Assembly (NCBI GenBank): GCA_017521025.1
Contig: JAFXEB010000027.1
Coordinates: 1-36,267, forward strand
Direction of reading: 5' to 3'
Length of the DNA: 36,267 bases
From: Clostridia bacterium
Lineage (GTDB): Bacteria > Bacillota > Clostridia > Oscillospirales > CAG-382
Positions 1 through 6,442 of the stretch are shown piece after piece; within the stretch, counting starts at the first letter, position 1, and every line of letters begins with the position of its first letter. The translations under genes were made by a program, and so were the position numbers. Under the pieces are notes generated by a model. The model had not been told where the DNA came from and ran no database searches. It worked only from the letters and a program-made list of their open reading frames with translations.

Positions 1-31
1 CAATTTTATTTTGAAAAACACCTAAAAATTA

Positions 32-60
32 TTGAAAATATCCGCAAATTGTGGTAAAAT
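32..60 (+). promoter_or_regulatory. Likely sigma-A promoter for the XRE-Fic operon
   Basis: A TTGAAA box (32-37) and a TAAAAT box (55-60) are separated by exactly 17 bases. They lie 31 bases upstream of the XRE start codon, whose GGAGG ribosome binding site is at 81-85. The spacing and sequence fit a vegetative promoter. Start of transcription is inferred, not shown. Confidence 0.55.
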
Positions 61-91
61 ATCTGTATATACTAACCTTCGGAGGTTTCCT

Positions 92-313
92 ATGGCTATC
101 AGTTACAATAAATTGTGGAAATTACTTATTGATAGAGGACTAAAGAAAACCGAGCTTGTAAAGCTGTCGGGCATCACTTCAAACGCTATGGCGAAGATGG
201 GCAGGAACGAATCTGTTCAGGTGGACACCCTGGGCAAGGTTTGTGCTGCCCTTGGTTGCAATGTGGACGACATTATGGAGTTTGTCCCCGATGAAGCGAA
301 GGGGGACAAATAA
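92..313 (+). CDS. Small XRE/Cro-family HTH transcriptional regulator
   Basis: A 73-residue protein that is essentially a single helix-turn-helix domain of the XRE/Cro type. It has the usual pattern of an N-terminal helix (KLWKLLIDRGLKK), a recognition unit (ELVKLSGITSNAMAKM) and the closing LGKVCAALGCNVDDIMEF block. The ATG at 92 is chosen over an upstream in-frame start at 32 because GGAGG sits 6 bases before it and the upstream extension overlaps the promoter. It ends one base before the Fic gene, so the two are almost certainly co-transcribed. Such regulators often repress their own toxin or defence operon. The repeat boxes at 925-970 are a plausible target, but that link is inference. Confidence 0.85.
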   Translation: MAISYNKLWKLLIDRGLKKTELVKLSGITSNAMAKMGRNESVQVDTLGKVCAALGCNVDDIMEFVPDEAKGDK

Positions 314-314
314 G

Positions 315-920
315 ATGGCTCCCCAAAATAAACTTGGCATCACCGGCTCTCCCGAACTTGCAGAAGCAGAGGAACGCATCAGCAAGAAGAAGGCGTTAGA
401 GCTGTTTGACAACGGCTTGCTGGACAGCTTAGAGGCGGGTACAACTGCTTCGCTGAAAGCCATCCATAAATATCTCTTTGACGAGATCTACGACTTTGCC
501 GGTGAGCTTCGTACTGTGAATATCGCCAAGGGCAACTTCCGTTTCGCTCCGCTTATGTATCTGGAAGCGGCACTTGCCAACATCGACAAGATGCCCCAGT
601 CCACTTTTGATGAGATCGTGGAGAAGTACGTGGAAATGAATATCGCCCATCCCTTCCGTGAGGGCAACGGAAGAAGCACACGCATCTGGCTGGACCAAAT
701 CTTTAAGAAGGAGATCGGCAAGGTGGTCGATTGGAGCAAGGTGGATAAAGAGGACTACCTGCTTGCAATGGAGCGCAGTCCCATTAAGGATATCGAGATC
801 AAGCATATCCTGAAAGTCGCCCTGACCGACGATATCCATAGCCGCGAGGTCTATATGAAAGGCATCGACCACAGCTACTATTATGAAGGCTATACCACCT
901 TCAAGACGGAAGAGTTATAA
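315..920 (+). CDS. Class III Fic protein (predicted AMP-transferase, self-inhibited)
   Basis: A 201-residue Fic-domain protein. The canonical catalytic loop HPFREGNGRSTR is at residues 112-123, with the histidine and the GNGR anion-hole/ATP-binding residues intact. Near the C-terminus, residues 187-192 read SYYYEG, matching the S/TxxxEG/N inhibitory-helix motif. Having this motif at the C-terminal end is the mark of class III Fic proteins such as the Neisseria meningitidis enzyme, where the glutamate blocks productive ATP binding until the oligomer dissociates. Fic enzymes of this type attach AMP to hydroxyl side chains of target proteins; the target here is unknown. It lies one base after the XRE gene and upstream of a restriction operon, suggesting a toxin or defence role. 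No separate antitoxin gene is visible, as expected for a self-inhibited class. Confidence 0.9.
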   Translation: MAPQNKLGITGSPELAEAEERISKKKALELFDNGLLDSLEAGTTASLKAIHKYLFDEIYDFAGELRTVNIAKGNFRFAPLMYLEAALANIDKMPQSTFDEIVEKYVEMNIAHPFREGNGRSTRIWLDQIFKKEIGKVVDWSKVDKEDYLLAMERSPIKDIEIKHILKVALTDDIHSREVYMKGIDHSYYYEGYTTFKTEEL

Positions 921-924
921 AATC

Positions 925-971
925 CCAAAGTATCATTTTAAGATTCCAAAGTGTCAATTTGATACTTTGGA
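925..971. promoter_or_regulatory. Three-box repeat, probable operator ahead of the restriction operon
   Basis: The 10-mer CCAAAGTATC occurs at 925-934. A one-mismatch direct copy (CCAAAGTGTC) lies at 946-955, exactly 21 bases (two helical turns) downstream. The exact inverse GATACTTTGG is at 961-970. The last two boxes form an interrupted palindrome. The array fills the gap between the Fic stop codon and the restriction operon. It looks like a protein-binding site, perhaps for the XRE protein encoded at 92. I found no convincing -35/-10 pair in this gap. Confidence 0.6.
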
Positions 972-1013
972 ACAAATATGAATAGAAACAACTCAATATC
1001 GGAGGAAAATGTA

Positions 1014-2879
1014 ATGAACAGATTTGATATTATAAATAGAATTGGCGACAAATATCGTGTAGGTAATACAGAAACTGGCGAATTTAGTTATGCACAAGCG
1101 TTAAAGACAGTAGGCAAAGACATTAAGGACTATCAAAAAGCTACCACTGGAACTCAGCACAAATTTCTTGACCTTCGTTTCGAAAATGAGCGTTTGGCAA
1201 TTCTTGTTGAATGTAAAAACAAGTTCGGTCGCTGGGATAAAGCAAAAATCCAATGCCAACTACAAGACTATGTTCGCTTCGAGAAAGCATACTCGGACAA
1301 AAAGATCGTTGCCATTCTTGCAGAAACAGATGGCGATGATGTTTGGGTTTGGTATGGTCAATCCGTAATTATTGATGATGATCATAAAATTGAAGAAGAA
1401 ACCACACTTCGTACATTTGAAGAATATGAAAATCTTTGTTTTGGTAAAGTTAATGACAAAATTAAAATAGTTGACTCAATTAAAACGCTTAACGAAAAAT
1501 TACATTCGGATGGTATTAATGAAAAATTGCGTAGTCAATTTGTAGGAACATGTCTTCTTTCTTTGAAAAACGGACTTCTCTACAAAGATGTAAAAGAAAC
1601 AATTGATCCCAAAACAGGCAGAAAAGTGTCGCCAGAAAAAGTTGTAATTAAAAGTATAAAAGATATTTTAGAAGGTTTGTTAACTCGTGGAGGAAGTTTA
1701 AATAAAGCAGGCAAACTCGCGGTTCTAAACAGCAAGATCCTTGATGATCAAGATATTAGAAGTTTAACTTATAAGGAATTAGAAGAAATACTAAAACTTA
1801 TTGACGATAATGTTGTTCCTTACATAAACGATAAAAGTACCGCAGGACAAGATTTACTTAATTTGTTCTTTACCACATTCAACAAATATGTTGGAAAATC
1901 AGATAAAAATCAAGCGTTTACTCCTGATCACATTTGCGATTTTATGAGTAAAGCAGTTGGTGTGAATAAAAATTCTCGTGTTTTAGACCCTTGCTGTGGA
2001 AGTGGTGCTTTCTTGGTTCGTGCAATGACAGATGCAATGGATGACTGTGACACTGAAGAAGAACGAGAAGAAGTTAAGAAAAATCAAATTTTTGGCATCG
2101 AGTATGAAGAGGGTGCGTTTGGATTATCATCAACTAATATGCTTATCCACGGTGACGGTAACTCTAATGTTGTTCAAGATTCGATGTTTAAACGTGGAAA
2201 ATGGATTGAAGAAAACAATATCAACATTGTATTGATGAATCCACCTTATAATGCAACAAAAAAGTGTTGCGATCCTTCTTACACCAAAAATTGGAGTTCT
2301 AACAAAAAAGAAGATCCTTCGAAGGGGTTGCATTTTGTTGAATGGGTTGCACGACACGTACCACCAACAACCAAAATGGCTGTTTTATTACCTATGCAAG
2401 CTGCTATTGGTAATAGCGGAGATGTAAAAGAATTTAAAAAGAAAATGTTAGATAAATACACCTTAGACGCAGTATTCTCTTTACCAAATGAAATGTTTTA
2501 TCCAGGTGCTTCAGCTGTGGCATGCTGTATGATATTCGATTTATCGCAAAAGCACGAGAAAGCTAATAAAGATACTTTCTTTGGCTATTTCAAGGATGAT
2601 AAATTCACAAAGAGAAAAGGTCTTGGCCGAATAGAAAAAACCGATTCTGAAGGAAATAGCTTTTGGATAAATACAAAAAAACAATGGTTGGATTTATATA
2701 AAAACAAACGGGAAGTGCCGGGATTATCTGTTATGCATAGAGTTACTTGGAGAGATGAATGGCTCGCTGAAGCATATATGCAAACAGATTACAGTGCGTT
2801 GAAGGAAGAAAACTTTCAAAAAGTTTTAAATGATTATCTAGCATATTTAGTAAAAGAAGGAACGATATATGAGGATTGA
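1014..2879 (+). CDS. Fused restriction nuclease/adenine-N6 methyltransferase, BcgI-like type IIB
   Basis: A 621-residue protein. The N-terminal ~140 residues contain a PD-(D/E)XK-type nuclease signature: D53, then E66-C-K68 in LAILVECKNK. A HsdM-like helical region follows. The gamma-class N6-adenine methyltransferase has NQAFTP (299-304), SAM-binding DPCCGSGAFL (325-334) and catalytic NPPY (409-412). Classical HsdM lacks a nuclease, so the nuclease-methylase fusion plus a separate specificity subunit resembles BcgI-type enzymes, which cut on both sides of the site. The size also fits that class. Start 1014 is preferred over 978 because GGAGG at 1001-1005 is 8 bases upstream. The gene is AT-rich compared with DNA after 5.1 kb and overlaps the specificity gene by 11 bases. 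No hsdR gene is present in the window. The type IIB assignment is inference from architecture. Confidence 0.82.
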   Translation: MNRFDIINRIGDKYRVGNTETGEFSYAQALKTVGKDIKDYQKATTGTQHKFLDLRFENERLAILVECKNKFGRWDKAKIQCQLQDYVRFEKAYSDKKIVAILAETDGDDVWVWYGQSVIIDDDHKIEEETTLRTFEEYENLCFGKVNDKIKIVDSIKTLNEKLHSDGINEKLRSQFVGTCLLSLKNGLLYKDVKETIDPKTGRKVSPEKVVIKSIKDILEGLLTRGGSLNKAGKLAVLNSKILDDQDIRSLTYKELEEILKLIDDNVVPYINDKSTAGQDLLNLFFTTFNKYVGKSDKNQAFTPDHICDFMSKAVGVNKNSRVLDPCCGSGAFLVRAMTDAMDDCDTEEEREEVKKNQIFGIEYEEGAFGLSSTNMLIHGDGNSNVVQDSMFKRGKWIEENNINIVLMNPPYNATKKCCDPSYTKNWSSNKKEDPSKGLHFVEWVARHVPPTTKMAVLLPMQAAIGNSGDVKEFKKKMLDKYTLDAVFSLPNEMFYPGASAVACCMIFDLSQKHEKANKDTFFGYFKDDKFTKRKGLGRIEKTDSEGNSFWINTKKQWLDLYKNKREVPGLSVMHRVTWRDEWLAEAYMQTDYSALKEENFQKVLNDYLAYLVKEGTIYED

Positions 2880-3867
2880 TGCATCTAATTGGAAACCCTT
2901 TATTATAAGCGAAATGTTTGATATTCATCCAACAAAAGCGTATAGCAATTTATCTAAAGATGAGTTGGACGATGGTGGTTTGACTCCGTTTGTAGTTAAT
3001 TCTGCTGAAAACAATGGTATTGGTGGTTATAGCACATTAAAACCTACTGAATCGGGCGGAATAATTACTTTTAGCGATACAACTGATGGGAACACGTTTT
3101 TTTATCAACCTAAACCTTTCATTGGCTTTGCACATGTTCAAGGGATGTATCCCATCAAAAGAAACTGGAGCGAAAACGAATTGTTGTTTTTAGTCGCTAT
3201 ATTAACATTTGTTAACTATGGTAGATACAATTATGGAAGAAAAATGACAAGAGATAATATTCTCAATACAAAGGTTTTGTTACCCGTAATACAAGACGAG
3301 CCTGATTGGATATTTATGGATAAGTATATAAAATCATTACACTATAAGACAGTAACCACCAAAATCAAAGGATCAAAAGCTGTTGAAATTAAATTTGATA
3401 AATGGGAACAGTATACGCTGGGTGATTTGTTTGAAATCAAAAAAGGCAAACGATTAACATCGGAAGATCAAACGGAAGGTTCTACCCCTTATGTAGGTGC
3501 AATTGATTCCAATAATGGCATTTCAAATCACATTGGACAAGCATCAACACATAAAGGAAACACCATTTCATTAAGCTATAATGGTTCCGTTGGCGAGGCG
3601 TTTTATCAGCCAAACCCATTTTGGGCAACGGATGATGTAAATGTACTTTATTTCAAAAAAGAAAATGGAATCGAGTTCAATAAATATATTGCATTATTTA
3701 TTTGTGCGGTTTTAAAAGAGGAAAAGTACAGATATTGTTATGGACGAAAATGGGTTCTTGAGGCAATGAGGGAAACAAAAATTTTTCTTCCAAGTAATAA
3801 TCATTCTCCTGATTGGCAATGGATGGAAAATTATATAAAATCCTTGCCATATAGTGACAGAATTTAG
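2869..3867 (+). CDS. Restriction specificity (S) subunit with two target-recognition domains
   Basis: A 332-residue HsdS-like protein made of two similar halves. Each starts with a WxxF/Y...LxxxFxI segment (residues 8-20 and 179-191). Each ends with a matching block: YGRK...KVLLP...PDW...YIKSL at about 122-157, and YGRK...KIFLP...PDW...YIKSL at about 291-326. These repeats are the conserved spacer helices that pack together and set the distance between the two half-sites. The two target-recognition domains between them differ, so an asymmetric, bipartite DNA target is expected. The gene overlaps the nuclease-methylase by 11 bases, implying coupled translation and a complex between the two proteins. 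The target sequence cannot be read from the gene. Confidence 0.88.
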   Translation: MRIDASNWKPFIISEMFDIHPTKAYSNLSKDELDDGGLTPFVVNSAENNGIGGYSTLKPTESGGIITFSDTTDGNTFFYQPKPFIGFAHVQGMYPIKRNWSENELLFLVAILTFVNYGRYNYGRKMTRDNILNTKVLLPVIQDEPDWIFMDKYIKSLHYKTVTTKIKGSKAVEIKFDKWEQYTLGDLFEIKKGKRLTSEDQTEGSTPYVGAIDSNNGISNHIGQASTHKGNTISLSYNGSVGEAFYQPNPFWATDDVNVLYFKKENGIEFNKYIALFICAVLKEEKYRYCYGRKWVLEAMRETKIFLPSNNHSPDWQWMENYIKSLPYSDRI

Positions 3868-3877
3868 AGGTTTAATT

Positions 3878-4867
3878 ATGAGCGAAATAAAAACATCTGC
3901 TAAAGGAATAGATTATGCAGAGCCTTGTATTTTAAAGAAAAAGTCAAGAGTTTTTTCCAGAGCAATGTTAATGAGCATCCCTCATAAACATTCTGATAAA
4001 ACGGATGTCTCGTTAAAAATAGGAAGATATACTCTTCCTTTTGAAAGACTTGAAACAAGACAACCTAAAAGCGAATTAACTCTTGATAATGACGAGTTAA
4101 ACAATCTGATCACTTATATTTCAGACAATTATACTCCTGTTAATCTTGGATCAGGAAAATATATTTGTGTTTCCGAAGATGATGAGGAACTTATTAAAAA
4201 GTTCAAAGACTTAGTTGAAAAGAATAGTGATACTGCAACTCTTTTGATAGAACAAGGCATTCTGTCTGATAATGTATTTCTTGCGGCTACGTCTATAAAA
4301 AAGAAAAATGCTTTGAATGAGTTTGAAGAAAAACTCAAAGAGAATTTAGCCGAATCTTATTGGCAAAATTGGTTCAATGCAAATAAGTGGGTTCTTGGTT
4401 CGGATTTTGCACAAATTATTGATGAGCGAAAAATTGATACCGAAAATATAGCTGATTATATAATGCGTGCATTCGATGGTTTTGTGGATTTGGTTGAAAT
4501 CAAAAAGCCTAATGGATTACCTTTTTGGGCTTCAACAAAAGACCACGATAATTATGTTCCTTCATCGGATTTAGTTAAAGCTATAACACAATGTCTTAAT
4601 TATATTTATGCAATTGAGCTTCAATCAAATTCATTATCTTTCAAAGAGAAAACTAAAAGCAAGGTAATCAAGCCAAGATGTATTCTAATATTTGGCCGTT
4701 CTAACGATTGGAATAATGAGCAAAGAGAAGCTTATAGGATTTTAAATGCTGCTTATAATCAAATAGCAATACTTACCTATGACCATTTGCTTTCACGTGC
4801 AAAAAATGTTTTGGGTTTAAACGAAGAATTTAATGATTCTGACGAACGAGAAAATTTACCGTTTTAA
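3878..4867 (+). CDS. sduA: Shedu-like defence nuclease SduA (DUF4263)
   Basis: A 329-residue protein whose C-terminal half fits the Shedu/DUF4263 nuclease. It has a W-x-x-W-F-xx-NKWVLGSDF entry block (residues 162-177), the PD-(D/E)XK-like core AFDGFVDLVEIKKP (198-211, with D204, E207 and K209 as likely catalytic residues) and a downstream KAITQCLNYIY helix (234-244) carrying Q238. The N-terminal ~140 residues are less conserved and probably regulatory or sensing. Shedu proteins are single-gene anti-phage systems acting as DNA nucleases. Start 3878 is used because AGAGG lies 7 bases upstream; an in-frame GTG at 3854 falls inside the specificity gene. The gap to that gene is 10 bases, so it is part of the restriction operon, and a strong terminator follows. 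Confidence 0.8.
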   Translation: MSEIKTSAKGIDYAEPCILKKKSRVFSRAMLMSIPHKHSDKTDVSLKIGRYTLPFERLETRQPKSELTLDNDELNNLITYISDNYTPVNLGSGKYICVSEDDEELIKKFKDLVEKNSDTATLLIEQGILSDNVFLAATSIKKKNALNEFEEKLKENLAESYWQNWFNANKWVLGSDFAQIIDERKIDTENIADYIMRAFDGFVDLVEIKKPNGLPFWASTKDHDNYVPSSDLVKAITQCLNYIYAIELQSNSLSFKEKTKSKVIKPRCILIFGRSNDWNNEQREAYRILNAAYNQIAILTYDHLLSRAKNVLGLNEEFNDSDERENLPF

Positions 4868-4875
4868 TTAATCCT

Positions 4876-4917
4876 AAGAAGCTCCTAACTGTCGATTTTA
4901 GCAGTTAGGAGCTTCTT
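4876..4917. terminator. Strong terminator hairpin after the defence operon
   Basis: A perfect 16-bp inverted repeat (4876-4891 pairing with 4902-4917) encloses a 10-base loop and is followed by a T-rich stretch (gattttggttt). It begins 9 bases after the Shedu stop codon and closes the defence operon on the + strand. Confidence 0.8.
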
Positions 4918-4984
4918 GATTTTGGTTTAAATTTTTCCTCGGAAACAGCTTGTTCTATCGTGAATTTTGTAAGAATTAATGTAA

Positions 4985-5117
4985 ATTGGGGTCAAGTTGT
5001 TCTTATATGGTTGCAGGTATGCCATTTTTGCGAAAAGCTTGGGCGTGCCGAAAAGCCAGTCATATCAAGGGTTTTCAGCTCCTCGAAATAGTGGTTGTTC
5101 TTTGGTGGTCGTGGCAT
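4985..5117. other. Probable end of the accessory island, joined to cotJC
   Basis: This stretch lies between the defence terminator and the point where cotJC stops resembling its family (about 5116-5118). On the minus strand the cotJC frame runs on for 16 unrelated codons to a TGA. After it the same frame stays open for about 30 more codons, which is mildly unusual for non-coding DNA. No recombinase gene or second boundary is present, so the element type is unknown. The position as an island terminus is inferred from the truncated gene and the base-composition change. Confidence 0.4.
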
Positions 5118-5523
5118 CTGCTGCTAAGTCTTCGGTTATATCGGCGATGGCGTCGCCGGTGGACTGGAAGGTGTAGGCGTTCCACGGTACTCCGCTGGCG
5201 GCAACGGGATAAAGCCCGGTGGTATGGTCAACGAAGTATGCGTCAAAGCCTTGCTCCTTTATCTGCTCGGGTGTAAGGTTGCGGGTGAGCTGATAAACTA
5301 TGGCACAAACGATTTCCATATGCGCCAGCTCCTCCGTACCTACATCAGTGAGTATACCTATTACGTCACGGTAGGGCATAGTATAGCGTTGGCTGAGGTA
5401 GCGCATTGAGGCGCCAAGCTCGCCGTCGGGGCCGCCGAACTGACTTATTATCAGCTTTGCCAAGGCGGCGTTGGGGGTTTTGATGTTTACGGGGTATTGC
5501 AGCTTCTTGTCATATATCCACAT
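5065..5523 (-). pseudogene. cotJC: Spore coat protein CotJC, 3'-truncated
   Basis: CotJC is a manganese-catalase-like spore coat protein of about 190 residues. Here residues 1-135 match well: MWIYDKKLQYPV start, GGPDGELGASMRYLSQRY, TDVGTEELAHMEIV with ligand-type E and H residues, and ending DAIADITEDLAA. The frame then switches to an unrelated 16-residue tail and stops at 152. Missing is the last helix, which in the family carries the remaining glutamate/histidine metal ligands, so catalase-like activity is probably lost. GGAGG precedes the ATG. It is the last gene of the cotJ operon, 16 bases after cotJB. The break coincides with the edge of the AT-rich defence island. A misassembled junction is an alternative explanation. 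Confidence 0.85.
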
Positions 5524-5539
5524 ATTGCTCTGTCCTCCT

Positions 5540-5782
5540 TCAGTTCTGCCACGGCCACGGATAGTCCGTCCAGTTCCAGCCGTCCGTGCTGCGTACCTCG
5601 TAGTAGGTCAGGGGGCCGAAGCGTTTGCGGTATTGCTCGGCAAGCTCTTCTCTTGCCTTTTGCATTTGCTTGTAGTTTTCATACGCCCTTTTGCATTTAG
5701 GGTGGGTGTCCAGGTAAAGGACGGTCTCGTGGAGGGCAAAGTCTGCCTCCATCAGCCGTCTTAAGAGGGTATCTCTATCCAT
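5540..5782 (-). CDS. cotJB: Spore coat protein CotJB
   Basis: An 80-residue protein, close to the family's usual length of slightly under 90. It has the characteristic CotJB features: an N-terminal LLRRLMEADFALHETVLYLDTHP segment, a charged helical middle, and the C-terminal tryptophan/proline-rich end WNWTDYPWPWQ. CotJB is a small component of the inner spore coat made with CotJA and CotJC in the mother cell. It overlaps the end of cotJA by 8 bases, so translation is probably coupled. It is intact, unlike cotJC downstream. Confidence 0.92.
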   Translation of the reverse strand: MDRDTLLRRLMEADFALHETVLYLDTHPKCKRAYENYKQMQKAREELAEQYRKRFGPLTYYEVRSTDGWNWTDYPWPWQN

Positions 5783-5963
5783 TGCGCACCTGCTTTCTGC
5801 CCGTAAAGGGCTTGTTGAGCTCAGGGAAAAGGGTGCCCTGCTTCAGGGCGGTGCTTTCGTCATATATATCGCCCCACCACTGATCGGGAACGTAAGCCAT
5901 AGCTACTACCTGACCGTCACAGCAGCGGTTATCGTTGGTTGCGCATACATTGGTTGAATCCAT
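5775..5963 (-). CDS. cotJA: Spore coat protein CotJA
   Basis: A 62-residue protein with the CotJA signature VVAMAYVPDQWWGDIYDESTAL followed by GTLFPELNKPF. The start at 5963 is preferred over one 18 bases upstream because AAGGAG sits at a good distance before it; the longer start has no such site. First gene of the cotJA-cotJB-cotJC operon, transcribed away from yerC. Expression should be in the mother cell during sporulation (family knowledge), but I could not identify a confident sigma-E or sigma-K promoter in the 5964-6078 gap. Confidence 0.9.
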   Translation of the reverse strand: MDSTNVCATNDNRCCDGQVVAMAYVPDQWWGDIYDESTALKQGTLFPELNKPFTGRKQVRNG

Positions 5964-6078
5964 TTGTGATTCTCCTTTCATAAGCCTCTGACTACAGAAT
6001 ATGCGTTTTTTCTGCCTTTTGCCACAGGATTTTTAATGACCGTTTAATCAAAATGTGTAAAAATACCTCGTAAAAGTA

Positions 6079-6107
6079 TTGTCAAAAGCAAAAATATAAG
6101 CTATAAT
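6079..6107 (+). promoter_or_regulatory. Near-consensus sigma-A promoter for the yerC operon
   Basis: TTGTCA (6079-6084) and TATAAT (6102-6107) are 17 bases apart. The expected transcript start near 6114 would leave no leader for the ATG at 6116, which supports the GTG start at 6146. Confidence 0.75.
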
Positions 6108-6145
6108 AGGTTAAAATGTTAACCTGCAGAAAGGATGTTGCAATA

Positions 6146-6442
6146 GTGAACGAACGCATTAAGAACGAAAAGACTGATTATTTGTGCCGTGCGCTGGCAG
6201 AGCTTAAGACTCCTGAGGAAGCTGAGGCGCTGCTTGAGGATCTTTGTACCATCGCCGAGCTGCAGGAGATGTCCAACCGTCTTGTGGCGGCAAGGATGTT
6301 GGACGCAGGCAAAACTTATCTTGAAATATGCGCTGCAACGGGTCTGTCCACTGCGACGGTGACCCGTGTTAACCGTGCACGCAAATATGGCAGTGGCGGT
6401 TATGAGCTTATATTGGGAAGGCTTAAGGAGAGCGGAGAATGA
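6146..6442 (+). CDS. yerC: YerC/YecD family TrpR-related DNA-binding protein
   Basis: A 98-residue helical protein of the TrpR-like YerC/YecD family. The conserved core TPEEAEALLEDLCTIAELQEMSNRL is followed by the helix-turn-helix YLEICAATGLSTATVTRVNRARKYGSGGY. These proteins resemble the trp repressor fold but lack evidence for tryptophan binding, and their regulon is generally unknown. The GTG start at 6146 is chosen because AGAAAGGA lies about 11 bases upstream and the alternative ATG at 6116 coincides with the predicted transcript start. It overlaps the next methyltransferase gene by 4 bases (ATGA), so the two are translated together. Confidence 0.88.
   Translation: MNERIKNEKTDYLCRALAELKTPEEAEALLEDLCTIAELQEMSNRLVAARMLDAGKTYLEICAATGLSTATVTRVNRARKYGSGGYELILGRLKESGE

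Noticed and set aside
4986..5276. Plus-strand frame of 96 codons over the cotJC 3' end
   Set aside because: Trp/Arg-rich, antisense to cotJC, no ribosome binding site.
5982..6078. Sigma-E/K promoter for the cotJ operon
   Set aside because: A CATATTCT box is present on the minus strand, but no -35 element lies at an acceptable distance.
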